A DNA stretch of 64,000 nt from Limisphaerales bacterium. Its GTDB lineage: Bacteria; Verrucomicrobiota; Verrucomicrobiia; Limisphaerales; SXTU01. The notes below the pieces were generated by a model. That model searched no databases. It saw only the letters and a program-made list of their open reading frames with translations, and was not told where the DNA came from. The stretch is from positions 66,913 to 130,912 of the forward strand of contig WRPG01000019.1 in assembly GCA_009773355.1 (NCBI GenBank). Reading direction: 5' to 3'. Made by a program: the position numbers and the translations under genes. This document shows, in pieces, positions 48,252 through 57,353 of the stretch. The stretch's first letter is position 1. Every line of letters starts with the position of its first letter.

Positions 48252-48354
48252 ACCACTAATGGACACGAAGGGACACTAATTCAAACGGGACGGCGTGAAA
48301 CCAGTGCAGGACGACGGGCATTCCCATCCGTGTCTATTCGTGTGCATTCGTGGT
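48252..48354. repeat. Inverted repeat, family C copy 2 (ACCACTAATGGACACGAA)
   Basis: ACCACTAATGGACACGAAGG, GACACT on the left faces CGTGTCTATTCGTGTGCATT, CGTGGT on the right, with about 21 of 26 matches. The same words form the outer arms at 19541-19702. It separates the Nudix and MFS genes and touches the Nudix stop codon. Confidence 0.8.
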
Positions 48355-48806
48355 CAAACCTCCTCAATTGCTTTCCGGCAATACCACTTCACGGCGTTGG
48401 TCATGGGTGGCTGGAGGGCGTCGAACTCCTCGGCGCTGCACCAGCGGATGTCGTGGTGCTCCTCGGTCGCCAGCGTCACGTCGCCGCCGAGGGGGCGCGC
48501 CCAGTAAATCATGCCGATGTGCTCGTGGGTGTCGGTGATGCGGTGGATGTCGAGGAAGCGCGGGGCGATGAGCGCGCGGGTGCCGGGTTCCGTGGTGGGC
48601 GGACGCTCGCCGAGGAGTTCCACGTCCAGGCCGCTCTCCTCCTTGGCCTCGCGGAGCGCGGCGATTTCCGGGTCTTCATCCAACTCGATGTGCCCGCCGA
48701 GCGGCAACCATTTGCCCAGCTTGCGGTGCAGGATGAGCAGCACCTTCGCGTCGTGGACGACGAAGATGGCGACGGTGAAGTCTATCTTTTCGTGGATGTG
48801 GGCCAT
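48354..48806 (-). CDS. Nudix hydrolase
   Basis: 150 residues. The Nudix box GGHIELDEDPEIAALREAKE, ESGLDV fits Gx5Ex7REUxEExGU, so metal ligands are intact. The fold covers the whole protein (FTVAIFVVHDAKVLLILHRK, LGKWLPLGG, RFLDIHRITDTHEHIGMIYW). It should hydrolyse a nucleoside-diphosphate-linked substrate; the identity cannot be read. ATG 48806. Confidence 0.9.
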   Translation of the reverse strand: MAHIHEKIDFTVAIFVVHDAKVLLILHRKLGKWLPLGGHIELDEDPEIAALREAKEESGLDVELLGERPPTTEPGTRALIAPRFLDIHRITDTHEHIGMIYWARPLGGDVTLATEEHHDIRWCSAEEFDALQPPMTNAVKWYCRKAIEEV

Positions 48807-48814
48807 GGAGGGGA

Positions 48815-48907
48815 AGTATTCAGTAACCAGTGTTCAGTTTTCAGTCAGACCGGCGCGAGGGGACTGAATACTGGTTACTGATGACTGAACACTGAAAACT
48901 GGTTCAG
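48815..48907. repeat. Inverted repeat, AGTAACCAGTGTTCAGTTTTC family
   Basis: AGTATTCAGTAACCAGTGTT, CAGTTTTCAGTC faces GACTGAATACTGGTTACTGA, TGACTGAACACTGAAAACTG, with blocks paired in rearranged order. It is low in G+C compared with genes around it. It reaches the stop codon of the FmdB-type gene. Confidence 0.78.
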
Positions 48908-49404
48908 TAATCGTAAAGGCCGCTGTCGTGCGAATAATTGCCGCCGGCTCCGCCGGGTCCTCCTTCGCCGCCCATGAGGTCGCCGAGCACGTCGCCCATG
49001 TCGGCCTCGATCTTCTCGGGATCTTCGCCGGCTTCGAGACGCTTGATGGCGATGTCGAGCTCCTTGGGCATCGTGCCGGGCGGCATGATGTCCTTCATCT
49101 TGCGCATCATGTGCGCCATGTGCTTGGGGTTGTTCTCGTCGAGATGCTCCATGTCGCGTTCCATCTCGCGCATGGCCTGCTCGACTCGCGGATCATCCAT
49201 GTCGGGCATGGGCGGGCCGTCATCGCCCCCGGGCTTGGCGGTGGGTTCCTTAAGGCCCTTCGACATGGCGAAGCGGCTCATCTGCTTGCGCATCTTCTTG
49301 TTGCCGCACTTGGGGCAGACGGGCGTGCGGTCGGGGTTGATGCGCTTGGAGAGGAAATTGAAAATCACCCGGCACTTCGGGCAGGCGAATTCGTAGATGG
49401 GCAT
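48904..49404 (-). CDS. FmdB-type zinc-ribbon protein
   Basis: 166 residues. N-terminal zinc ribbon with two CxxC motifs (YEFACPKCRVIF, VCPKCGNKKM) typical of the FmdB/putative regulatory protein family. After this comes a hydrophilic, Asp/Met-rich middle (PMPDMDDPRVEQAMREMERD) and helical segment (MAHMMRKMKDIMPPGTMPK), then a Gly-rich tail (LMGGEGGPGGAGGNYSHDSG) ending DYstop. The role is unknown; the family was named from a formamidase operon. The start is ATG 49404. Confidence 0.82.
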   Translation of the reverse strand: MPIYEFACPKCRVIFNFLSKRINPDRTPVCPKCGNKKMRKQMSRFAMSKGLKEPTAKPGGDDGPPMPDMDDPRVEQAMREMERDMEHLDENNPKHMAHMMRKMKDIMPPGTMPKELDIAIKRLEAGEDPEKIEADMGDVLGDLMGGEGGPGGAGGNYSHDSGLYDY

Positions 49405-49412
49405 GGGCTAAG

Positions 49413-49481
49413 GCGTAATGCGTAAAACGTAAGGGCGGTCATACGCCCGTGGCCCTTACGCATGACGCATTACGTTTTACG
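49413..49481. repeat. Inverted repeat, GTAATGCGTAAAACGTAAGG family
   Basis: GCGTAATGCGTAAAACGTAA, GGGC faces GCCCTTACGCATGACGCATT, ACGTTTTACG in a rearranged inverted order. It lies between the korB and FmdB-type genes. Confidence 0.78.
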
Positions 49482-49534
49482 GGCCGCGCAAGCAAGGCCG
49501 GTGAGGGCCTCAAGACTACTCGTCGCCCTCCGCC

Positions 49535-50491
49535 CTACTTCATCCGGTCGAAGTTCTTCTGGAGGATCTGCCAGTCGGGCAGCGCAACGAACTTCTCGCG
49601 GTTGGTGCTGATGATCTTCGCCTCGTTCGCGTTCTTGGTCGGGCGGTTCACCTTGTAGAAGATGCCGAACTTGCCGGGCATGAGGTCCTCGGAAAGCTTG
49701 TAGGCGGCGTATTCGTCGGTCACGTCGTGGTCCTCGGGCACGAGTGGGAACTGGCCGCCCTTGCGCGGGTTCGCACCGTCGAAGGCGCCCGGATAGAACT
49801 CCACGCACTCGCTGAGGCACTCGATGAAGCTGAAACCGTCGTGGTCCATCGCGGCCTCCATCATCTGGAGGACGTGGTTCGGGTTCGTGTGCGTGGTGCG
49901 CGCCACGAAGGTCGCGCCCGCCGCGATGGCCTGCTTCATCGGATTGATGGGCCGGTCGCCGCTGCCCCAAGCGTCGGTCTTGGACTTGTAGCCGAGCGGC
50001 GAGGTGGGCGAGGTCTGGTTCTTGGTCAGGCCATAGACGTTGTTGTCCATGACGCAGTAAGTCAGCTTCACGTTCTTGCGCGCGGTGTGCGTGAAGTGGT
50101 TGCCGCCGATGGAGAAGGCGTCGCCGTCGCCGCCGAAGACGAACACATGGAGGTCCGGCCGCGAGAGCGCGACGCCGGTGGCGAAGGGCAGCGCGCGGCC
50201 GTGGATGAAGTGCGCGCCGTGCGCCTGCACGAAGTAGGGGAAGCGGCTCGAACAGCCGATGCCCGCCACGGTCGTGATCTTCTCGTGGTGCATCTTGCGC
50301 TTCTCGATGAGCTTGAAGTAGAGCGCGAGCACGGAGAAGTCGCCGCAGCCGGGGCACCAGGTCGGATGGTCGGCGGCGACTTCCTTTTTGGTGAGGCCTT
50401 TGCGCTCGCCCTCGGGGAGGGGCGGGACGGAGGCAAGGTTGAGGTTGCCGGTGCGAGTGAGAGTCTCGGAGGCGAAGGAGAGGGCGGTCAT
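49535..50491 (-). CDS. korB: 2-oxoacid:ferredoxin oxidoreductase, beta subunit
   Basis: 318 residues. The thiamine diphosphate-binding region is clear (TWCPGCGDFSVLALYFKLI; GDGDAFSIGGNHFTHTARKN; YCVMDNNVYGLTKNQTSPTS). It pairs with the alpha subunit gene 34 bases upstream to oxidise 2-oxoglutarate (or another 2-oxoacid) to the acyl-CoA, reducing ferredoxin; specificity is inferred from KorB-like motifs. No separate delta/ferredoxin gene is here. Confidence 0.92.
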   Translation of the reverse strand: MTALSFASETLTRTGNLNLASVPPLPEGERKGLTKKEVAADHPTWCPGCGDFSVLALYFKLIEKRKMHHEKITTVAGIGCSSRFPYFVQAHGAHFIHGRALPFATGVALSRPDLHVFVFGGDGDAFSIGGNHFTHTARKNVKLTYCVMDNNVYGLTKNQTSPTSPLGYKSKTDAWGSGDRPINPMKQAIAAGATFVARTTHTNPNHVLQMMEAAMDHDGFSFIECLSECVEFYPGAFDGANPRKGGQFPLVPEDHDVTDEYAAYKLSEDLMPGKFGIFYKVNRPTKNANEAKIISTNREKFVALPDWQILQKNFDRMK

Positions 50492-50525
50492 ATCGTGAGA
50501 TGAAATTGAGTTGCGTCGGTGGAAA

Positions 50526-52337
50526 TTACTTCGTCATCGCCTTCACGCGGTCGAGGATCTCGCGAATCTTCCAGGTGAGGCCGTCCACCTTGTTCAGGCC
50601 GCGAATCTTGGGGTCGCAATAGCGGGCGCGCAGAACAGCACCGAGCTGGCCGTAGCCGTAGAAGCCCTCGTCGTTCAGCTCGACCACGAGCACATGCGAG
50701 AACGCCTCGAAGATTTTCTCCAGGCCGTTCGGCAGCGGGTTGAGATACTTGATGTGCAGCGCGGAAACGGCGTCGCCATTGGCACGGGCCTGCTTCACGG
50801 CTTCCTCCACGGGGCCTTTGCTCGAACCCCAGCTCACGAGGAGCACCTGGCCTTCGGGCGGGCCAAAGACGGTCGGGGTGGGCAGATCCGCGCCGAGCTT
50901 CTTGAGCTTGTTGCGGCGCTTGGCGGTCATCTGCACATGGAGCTTGGGCGAGCCGGTCGGGTGGCCGAGTTCGTCATGTTCAAGGCCGGTGACGATGGGA
51001 TACTTGCCGCTGGCGACGCGCGTGCCGGGCGCGAGATGGCGCGTGATGCCGTCGGCGGCGGCGAGGTCGTAGGGCTTGTGGTCGGCGACGGGCGTGAAGT
51101 CCGGCGAGATGTCCTGACAAATCTTCTCCAGCTTCGGCATGGCAAACGCCTCGATGCGGGAGGCGATGCCTTGGTCGGTGAGGATGATGACGGGCGTGCT
51201 GTATTTGCGGGCGATGTTCACGGCCTCAATCGCCGTGTAGAAGCAGTCTTCCACGCTGCTGGGCGCGATGACGACGCGCGGGGAATCACCGTGGCCGCCA
51301 AAGCACGCAATGTTCAGATCGGACTGCTCGACGTTCGTTGGCATGCCGGTCGAGGGGCCGCCGCGCTGCACGTCCACGATGATGAGCGGAATCTCCGCCA
51401 TGACCGCCCAACCGAGCGCCTCGGTCTTGAGCGAGATGCCGGGACCGGAGGAACCCGTCACCGCCACGCGCCCGCCCCAACTCGCGCCGATGGCCATCGA
51501 GATGGAGGCGATCTCATCCTCGCACTGGATGAACGAGCCGCCGTATTTGGGCAGCTCCTTACGCAGCAGTTCCATGATGTCCGACCACGGCGTGATGGGG
51601 TAGCCCGCGCCGAACCGCACGCCCGCCGCGATGAGGCCATAGGCCAGCGCCTCGTTGCCGCCCATGACGATCTGGTTGTGGCCGACGTTTTCGCCGGGCT
51701 TGAACTTGAACAGCTCCGCCGCCGTCGCGAGCGTGTGGCTGTAGCCGCCGTTGAAGGCCGCGATGGCCGTCTCGGCGACCTTCGGATCCTTGCCGGCGAA
51801 GCGCTCTTGGAGGAGGCGATGCAGCTTCGGCACGTCGAGGTTGAACATCTTCGCGATAAGGCCAAGCGCATAAACATTCTTGCCCTTGTCGCGGCCCGTG
51901 CCGCCGATGGCTTCGACCACGAGGCTCGAAATGGGGAGGCCGATATGGCGATACTTGGAGAGATTCTCCGGCGGGATTTCCTTAACGTGATCTGAGTCGT
52001 AGAGGACGATGCCGCCCTTCTTGAGCGAGCCGAGATGACCTTCGTAGCTGTGCTGGTAGAAGCAAAGGAGAACATCCGCCTCATCACCCGCGCTGAGGAC
52101 TTCGCCGGAGCCGATGCGCACCTGGAAGATGGACGGCCCGCCCGAAATCGTGGACGGGATGGTCATGAAGGTCATGACCTCCTGCTCGCTGCGGCCGGCG
52201 AGGCGCGCGAGGAAGCCGCCGATGGCCTGGATGCCGTCCTGCGAATTGCCCGCGATGCGGATGACGGCCTCGGAGATGTGGGAGATTTGGGGGATGCCGC
52301 CGGCTTGCGCGGGGGCGGCAGTAGTGGCGTCGCTCAT
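50526..52337 (-). CDS. korA: 2-oxoacid:ferredoxin oxidoreductase, fused gamma-alpha subunit
   Basis: 603 residues. The gamma domain comes first (RIAGNSQDGIQAIGGFLARL, FQVRIGSGEVLSAGDEADVL, GGIVLYDSDHV), then the alpha pyrimidine-binding and transketolase-C-like domains (MGGNEALAYGLIAAGVRFGA, YPITPWSDIMELLRKELPKY, FIQCEDEIASISMAIGASWG, GSSGPGISLKTEALGWAVMA, VDVQRGGPSTGMPTNVEQSD). The gamma-alpha fusion is typical of KorA in many bacteria. It forms an operon with korB. Confidence 0.93.
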   Translation of the reverse strand: MSDATTAAPAQAGGIPQISHISEAVIRIAGNSQDGIQAIGGFLARLAGRSEQEVMTFMTIPSTISGGPSIFQVRIGSGEVLSAGDEADVLLCFYQHSYEGHLGSLKKGGIVLYDSDHVKEIPPENLSKYRHIGLPISSLVVEAIGGTGRDKGKNVYALGLIAKMFNLDVPKLHRLLQERFAGKDPKVAETAIAAFNGGYSHTLATAAELFKFKPGENVGHNQIVMGGNEALAYGLIAAGVRFGAGYPITPWSDIMELLRKELPKYGGSFIQCEDEIASISMAIGASWGGRVAVTGSSGPGISLKTEALGWAVMAEIPLIIVDVQRGGPSTGMPTNVEQSDLNIACFGGHGDSPRVVIAPSSVEDCFYTAIEAVNIARKYSTPVIILTDQGIASRIEAFAMPKLEKICQDISPDFTPVADHKPYDLAAADGITRHLAPGTRVASGKYPIVTGLEHDELGHPTGSPKLHVQMTAKRRNKLKKLGADLPTPTVFGPPEGQVLLVSWGSSKGPVEEAVKQARANGDAVSALHIKYLNPLPNGLEKIFEAFSHVLVVELNDEGFYGYGQLGAVLRARYCDPKIRGLNKVDGLTWKIREILDRVKAMTK

Positions 52338-52380
52338 TTTAAGAAATCGTTTTGCTCAGTGTGCTGCGTTGGGAGACAAA

Positions 52381-52404
52381 ACCACCCGCTGTGCTGCGGG
52401 TGGT
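52381..52404 (-). terminator. Probable intrinsic terminator of argJ
   Basis: ACCACCCGC at 52381-52389 pairs perfectly with 52396-52404 around a 6-nt loop (TGTGCT). On the minus strand the stem is followed by TTTTG. It lies about 157 bases past the argJ stop and upstream of korA, so it would end argJ transcription. The 52405-52560 stretch holds nothing else I recognise. Confidence 0.6.
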
Positions 52405-52560
52405 TGCTCGCTTCAATTTGCCGAGCAGACTAGCACCGGTCGGGGGGGTGTCAATTGCCGAGGGACGGGAATAAGCCCGCTTAAACCATCCGGGCAGTTG
52501 GTTAAGCGATCCCGAACACCTGAGCGACGACTGCCAAGGCTGGCGGCAACGGTTGCCATG

Positions 52561-53952
52561 TCAACCTCCCAGCGTCGTCGGGTCGGTCACGTCGCCCTTG
52601 TTGAAGTCCACGTAGGCTTCGGTCAAGTCGCAGGCATACATGAGGGCGCTGGCCTGGCCGAGGTTCAGGCGGATGTGGAGGTCGAACTCCTTCGGGACGG
52701 CGGCGGCGCAGAGCTGCTTGAACGTGGCCTTCGTCGGCTGGCCGCGCTTGAGGCTCCAGAGAATCTTCCGGCTGCCCGGCGCGCTGTAGCCGATGTCCAC
52801 GCGATCCTCGACCACGGTCGCGGCGCTGTAGCCGAGCGCGTCAATGATGCGGCCCCAGTTCGGGTCGCCGCCGTGCCAGCTCGTCTTCACCAGCGCGCTG
52901 TTCGCCACAGCGCGCGCGGCGGCATCGGCATCCTGAATCGTCTTCGCGCCCTCGACGCGCACGGTCACGACGCGATGCACGCCCTCGCCGTCGCGCACGA
53001 TCATCTTGGCGAGTTCAAGGCAGATGTGCTGAAGCGCGGCTTGGAAAACTTCCAAGCCCGGTAGCAGCCGACGTAAGGAGGCTCCATCTGATTTCCGATT
53101 TGAAGCGAGACTCCTCACGTCGTCTCCTACGAGTTGAGGATTTCCCGCCAAGCCATTCGCCAGCACGAGCACCGTGTCATTCGTGCTCATGTCGCCGTCC
53201 ACGGTGATGCGGTTGAAACTGTTCGCCACGGCTTCTTGCAGGCACGCGTGCAATGCCTTCGCCTCAATCGCCGCGTCCGTCGTGATGAAGCACAGCATCG
53301 TCGCGTGCAGCCCCGACGGCAGTGCGGCGGGACGCGCCCCGGTGGCGCTCATGCCGGGCTGGATCATCCCCGCGCCCTTGCACATGCCGCCGATGCGGAC
53401 GGTCTTGGTGCCCAGCTTGAACTCGATGGCGATCTGCTTGGGCCGGGTGTCGCTGGTCATGATGGCCTCGACCGCTTCGTCGGCGCAGGCCACCTCATTC
53501 CCGAGCAACTGCGCGGCGGCGAGAATCCCCTCGCGCACGTTCACCATCGGCAGGTTCACGCCGATGCGCCCCGTGCTGCCCACGAGAATGTGCTCGTCGG
53601 GGATGTGAAGCTGCTCAGATACGAGCGCGCTCATCGCCCGCGCGTCCTTCATGCCCTGTTTGCCGGTGCAGGCGTTGGCGTTGCCGGAGTTCACCACGAT
53701 GGCTTGCGCGGTGCCGCTCTTCACGCGCTCGGCGCAAACTTTCACGGGCGCGGCGCAAATTTGGTTGGTCGTGAACATCCCCGCGACCGTCGCGGGCACC
53801 TCGGACACGATCAGCGCGAGGTCACGCTTCTGGCCCTTGTTCGACCCCTTGCCAGTGCCGAGACGCTTGATGTCGCAGAAAACCCCGCTGGCGAGGAACC
53901 CCTGCGGCGCGACGACCGCTCCGGGAACGACTTTGAATTTCAACTTGCTCAT
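52561..53952 (-). CDS. argJ: Bifunctional ornithine acetyltransferase/N-acetylglutamate synthase
   Basis: 463 residues, somewhat above the usual 390-410. Family blocks: SGVFCDIKRLGTGKGSNKGQ, TTNQICAAPVKVC, VVNSGNANACTGKQG, STGRIGVNLPM, GGMCKGAGMIQPGMSATG, self-cleavage site ATML with nucleophile Thr218, ITVDGDMSTNDTVLVLANGL, WHGGDPNWGRIIDALGYSAA. It transfers acetyl between ornithine and glutamate in arginine synthesis. Residues about 275-298 (VGDDVRSLASNRKSDGASLR and on) are encoded by a 70-bp inverted repeat and are not part of the family, so the insertion partly explains the extra length. ATG 53952. Confidence 0.92.
   Translation of the reverse strand: MSKLKFKVVPGAVVAPQGFLASGVFCDIKRLGTGKGSNKGQKRDLALIVSEVPATVAGMFTTNQICAAPVKVCAERVKSGTAQAIVVNSGNANACTGKQGMKDARAMSALVSEQLHIPDEHILVGSTGRIGVNLPMVNVREGILAAAQLLGNEVACADEAVEAIMTSDTRPKQIAIEFKLGTKTVRIGGMCKGAGMIQPGMSATGARPAALPSGLHATMLCFITTDAAIEAKALHACLQEAVANSFNRITVDGDMSTNDTVLVLANGLAGNPQLVGDDVRSLASNRKSDGASLRRLLPGLEVFQAALQHICLELAKMIVRDGEGVHRVVTVRVEGAKTIQDADAAARAVANSALVKTSWHGGDPNWGRIIDALGYSAATVVEDRVDIGYSAPGSRKILWSLKRGQPTKATFKQLCAAAVPKEFDLHIRLNLGQASALMYACDLTEAYVDFNKGDVTDPTTLGG
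53061..53130. repeat. In-frame REPIN-like element inside argJ
   Basis: GTAGCAGCCGACGTAAGGAG, GCTC (53061-53084) pairs with 53107-53130 at 20 of 24 positions around a 22-nt spacer. It lies wholly in the argJ frame, without a stop, and codes for about 24 residues. Confidence 0.85.
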
Positions 53953-54005
53953 GTTTGGCGCGCGAACGGAAACAACTCGCCGCCCGGGTGTCAATAACGG
54001 CTCTT

Positions 54006-54137
54006 GGTAGGGACGACCTGCGGGTCGTCCGCGTTCCCGCGTCAGCGAACGCAGTGATGCGAGCGGACGATTGGCAGCCAGCATCGCTTCGTTCGTTGGC
54101 TGGCGGCACCAAGGCCGACCGGCAGGTCGGCCCTACC
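54006..54137. repeat. REPIN-like element, GGACGACCTGCGGGTCGTCC family
   Basis: Arms 54006-54030 and 54113-54137 match at 22 of 25 positions. Both are inner palindromes (GGACGACC-TGCG-GGTCGTCC; GGCCGACC-GGCA-GGTCGGCC). The long spacer has two further stems (GCGTTCCCGCGTCAGCGAACGC; GCCAGC...GCTGGC). It separates psd from argJ. Confidence 0.85.
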
Positions 54138-54138
54138 C

Positions 54139-55038
54139 TTACGCCGCGACGCCGAGTCGGTCGCCCATGCGCGCGTAGAGTTCGCGATGCTCTGCCGTGT
54201 GCGCGAGGAGATCGTCGTCCAGCTTCACGCGGCCCGGCTCGAAGAGCGTGATCGTCGAAGAGCCGCCGAACTTGAAGTAGCCCTTCTCCGCGCCCTTTGC
54301 CACGCGGGTGTTCGGCGGGAAGGTATATTCGAAGCTGCCCACGTTCGTCGCGCCGACCTCCAGCATCAGCACGGTGCCGAACTCCGGCGACTCAATGCGC
54401 GTGAGGGCACGCTTGTTCTCCGTGAAGATTTGGATGTTCCGCCGCAGCGCGATGGGGCTGACGGAGTAGAGCCAGCCGTTGATGAGGCGCGGCTCCGTGG
54501 CGAGGCCAGCAACGGGAAAGTGGAAGCGGTGGTAGTCCACCGGGCACAGGCGGGAGAGCACCATCGCGCCGCGATGAAATTGCTCGGCCAGTTCGCGGTC
54601 GCGCAGCAGTTCGCCGAGGCCGAACACCGCGCCCTTCACAAAGATGCCCGCCATCTGCGACACGTCGGGGAAGCCGAGGTGCCGCCCATCCGCCGGAAAC
54701 ACCGCCGTCCGCACATCGCCTGCGATGGGCCGCGCGCCGGGCTTGAGCTTGCGATAGAAGAACTCGTTGAACGTGCGGAAGGACTCCGGCGCATCGGCGA
54801 ACTCACCCGTGTCCACGCGGAAGTTCTGGATGAACGGCGCGACCTTCGCGCGGCTCGCGGGCCGGTCCATGCGCCAGCCATACCAACGCGAGAAGAACGC
54901 GCGCTTGGCCACCGCGTGCAGCGCGAGCCGGCCCGACAGCGAGCCGTAAATCCACCGCAGGAAGCCCTCGCCATAAATCTGCTCCGTCTCCACGCGCTGC
55001 GTGTGGCGGTTGAAGTAGTTGATGGCGTCGGGATGCAC
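54139..55038 (-). CDS. psd: Phosphatidylserine decarboxylase
   Basis: 299 residues. N-terminal region with NYFNRHTQRVETEQIYGEGF, then catalytic segments FRTFNEFFYRKLKPGARPI, VFPADGRHLGFPDVS, LCPVDYHRFHFPVAG and the processing site KFGGSSTITLFEPGRV, where the second Ser of GSS becomes the pyruvoyl group after self-cleavage. It makes phosphatidylethanolamine at the membrane. GSS instead of LGST is a common variant. No other phospholipid gene adjoins. ATG 55038. Confidence 0.92.
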   Translation of the reverse strand: MHPDAINYFNRHTQRVETEQIYGEGFLRWIYGSLSGRLALHAVAKRAFFSRWYGWRMDRPASRAKVAPFIQNFRVDTGEFADAPESFRTFNEFFYRKLKPGARPIAGDVRTAVFPADGRHLGFPDVSQMAGIFVKGAVFGLGELLRDRELAEQFHRGAMVLSRLCPVDYHRFHFPVAGLATEPRLINGWLYSVSPIALRRNIQIFTENKRALTRIESPEFGTVLMLEVGATNVGSFEYTFPPNTRVAKGAEKGYFKFGGSSTITLFEPGRVKLDDDLLAHTAEHRELYARMGDRLGVAA

Positions 55039-55166
55039 GGACTGTGTGCGCGGAACTGTCGGGAAGTGTCGGGTTCAAGTCGAGTTGGTTTTGCGCCCCG
55101 GCGACGGCGATGGTCATGCACGCGGGAAGCGGCTTGACTCACTCCCGTCGAACGAGACGATGCGCC

Positions 55167-57350
55167 ATGCGCTTCGTCCTGCTGCTGTTCGTCGCTTTCC
55201 TCCTTGCCCCGCCTCCGTCGCCCGCCGCCGACGCGCTGGGCGACTACGTCCGCAAGGCCGACGCCTCCTTCGCCTGGAAGCAGGCCGAGCAGCGCGACGT
55301 GGACGGCTTCACCGCCACGCGGCTGGACCTGACTTCGCAAACCTGGCGCGGGCACGAGTGGCGGCACCAAGTCCTCGTCGTGCGTCCGCCGCAGGTGCGG
55401 AACAAGGACATCGCCTTCCTCTTCATCACCGGCGATGGCGACGTGTCCAAGCTGTTCAACCTGATGAAGACGCTTTCCGAGCGCGCCGGGGCCATCGCCG
55501 CCGCCGTCAACAAGGTGCCCAGCCAGCCGCTCTACGACGGCCGCCGTGAGGACGCCCTCATCGCCTACACCTTCAACGAGTATCTCAAGACCGGCGACCG
55601 CGAGTGGCCCCTGCTCTTCCCGATGGCGAAGTCCGCCGTGCGCGCGATGGACGCAGTGCAGGCCTTCGCCAGCGAGGGCGGCGGGGCGAAGCCCGTGCGG
55701 TTCGTCGTCTCCGGCGCGTCCAAGCGCGGCTGGACCACCTGGCTCACCGCCGCCGCCGACCCGCGCGTGGCCGGCATCGCGCCGATGGTCATAGACATGC
55801 TGAACATGAAGGCGCAGACGCAGTGGTCGCAGAAAGTCTATGGCAAGCAGAGCGAGAAGATTGGCGATTACACCGAGTTGAACCTCATTGAGCGCATGGA
55901 CGACCCGCGCATGGTCGAGCTGCGCGGTTGGGTGGACCCGTTCAGCTACCGCCGGAACTACACACTGCCCAAGCTCATCCTCCTCGGCACGAACGACCCG
56001 TATTGGACCGTGGACGCGCTCCGTCACTACTTCCACGAGCTGCCCGACCCGAAGCTGATTTTTCAGACGCCCAACGCCGGCCACGACCTCGCGGGCGGCC
56101 GCGAGGCCACGCAGACGCTTGCGGCGTTCTTCCAGATGCTCGCCGACCGCGAGCCGCTGCCGCAGATGAAGTGGGAGTTCAAGGGCGGCTCGCTCGAAGC
56201 GCCGACCGTGGACGTGACGCTGAGTCCGCCCGCGAAGTCCTTCCGGCTGATGACGGCCAATTCGCCCGACCGCGACCTGCGCAACGACAAGTGGTCCGGC
56301 ACCGAACTCAAATCCAATCCGGGCCGGCAGGTCTCCACGCGCGTCGAGAAGCCCGCGTCCGGCTACCGCGCGTATCTCGTCGAGGCCGAACTCACCGCGT
56401 CCACCGGTCACACCTACAAGCTCTCCACCGAGGCGCGCGTGACGCCGGACGGCGCGCCCGGCGAGCAGCCGGACCTCGGCAACGCCCGCCGGCCCGACGA
56501 GCCGTCGCTTCGCTTCTGGCTGTGGAACATGATGACGCTCCACCGCTTTTCCCGCGACGAGGTGCGGGCGGCGACGGGCATGACGGCGGCGGAGATTGAC
56601 AGCGCCTTGCAACGCTATGACATCCGGCTGGACCCGCCTCCCGCGCGTGGGACACACGCGCCCTTGCTCGTCGTGCCGTATCCCGGTGGACGCCATCCGC
56701 GCATCGGCTTCCTCGACGGCGCAGTGAACCCGCAGCGCGAGACGAAAGTGAGCGTGTTCACACCGTGGGACCCCACCAGCTACGTCGTGGTGGACGTGCC
56801 CGAAGCCATTTGGTCAAACCTCGGCCTCACCTACCTCGCGCACACGCACGTCCCGACCGTGTGGTCGAGGCAGAATGTTGACCTTCCCAAGCTGGAATGG
56901 ACCCGTCGCACCGATGGCTCACTGGACTTCGAGCGCACGCTGCCGAACGGAATCGCCTTCGGCACGAAGGTCGTTCCGGGCCGCGACGGCGTGCGCATGG
57001 AGATGTGGCTTCGCAACGGCACGAAGGAAACGCTCTCCGACCTGCGCGTGCAGAACTGCGTGATGCTCAAGGGGGCAAAGGGCTTCACTGCGCAGAGCAA
57101 CGACAACAAGGTGCTGGCGAAACCCTACGTTGCCGCGCGCTCGGACGATGGGAAGCGCTGGGTCATCGCCGCGTGGGAGCCGAACCACCGCCCGTGGGCC
57201 AACCCGCCGTGCCCGTGTATCCACTCCGACCCGAAGTTCCCCGACTGCAAGCCCGGCGAGACGCAGCGCGTGCGTGGCTGGCTGTCTTTCTACGAGGGCG
57301 CGGACGTGCAGGCGGAGTTCAAGCGGCTGAACCTGATTAACTGGCGCTGA
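55167..57350 (+). CDS. PhoPQ-activated pathogenicity-related (PqaA-like) protein
   Basis: 727 residues. Signal peptide MRFVLLLFVAFLLAPPPSPA. The first 430 residues match PhoPQ-related hydrolases (LGDYVRKADASFAWK, TRLDLTSQTWRGHEWRHQVL, RFVVSGASKRGWTTWLTAAA, VAGIAPMVIDMLNM, LPKLILLGTNDPYWTVDALR, IFQTPNAGHDLAGG), with candidate nucleophile in SGASKRG. The last 300 residues form a second, beta-rich domain (FLDGAVNPQRETKVSVFTPW, GLTYLAHTHVPTVWSRQNVD, CPCIHSDPKFPDCKPGETQR). The role is unknown; in PVC bacteria these are widespread exported proteins. ATG 55167. Confidence 0.85.
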   Translation: MRFVLLLFVAFLLAPPPSPAADALGDYVRKADASFAWKQAEQRDVDGFTATRLDLTSQTWRGHEWRHQVLVVRPPQVRNKDIAFLFITGDGDVSKLFNLMKTLSERAGAIAAAVNKVPSQPLYDGRREDALIAYTFNEYLKTGDREWPLLFPMAKSAVRAMDAVQAFASEGGGAKPVRFVVSGASKRGWTTWLTAAADPRVAGIAPMVIDMLNMKAQTQWSQKVYGKQSEKIGDYTELNLIERMDDPRMVELRGWVDPFSYRRNYTLPKLILLGTNDPYWTVDALRHYFHELPDPKLIFQTPNAGHDLAGGREATQTLAAFFQMLADREPLPQMKWEFKGGSLEAPTVDVTLSPPAKSFRLMTANSPDRDLRNDKWSGTELKSNPGRQVSTRVEKPASGYRAYLVEAELTASTGHTYKLSTEARVTPDGAPGEQPDLGNARRPDEPSLRFWLWNMMTLHRFSRDEVRAATGMTAAEIDSALQRYDIRLDPPPARGTHAPLLVVPYPGGRHPRIGFLDGAVNPQRETKVSVFTPWDPTSYVVVDVPEAIWSNLGLTYLAHTHVPTVWSRQNVDLPKLEWTRRTDGSLDFERTLPNGIAFGTKVVPGRDGVRMEMWLRNGTKETLSDLRVQNCVMLKGAKGFTAQSNDNKVLAKPYVAARSDDGKRWVIAAWEPNHRPWANPPCPCIHSDPKFPDCKPGETQRVRGWLSFYEGADVQAEFKRLNLINWR

Positions 57351-57353
57351 ACT

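Noticed and set aside
48252-48354. Transposon ends or an attachment site
   Set aside because: No transposase, integrase or target duplication is seen, and the arms lie about 100 bp apart with no gene between. The repeat-element reading is simpler.
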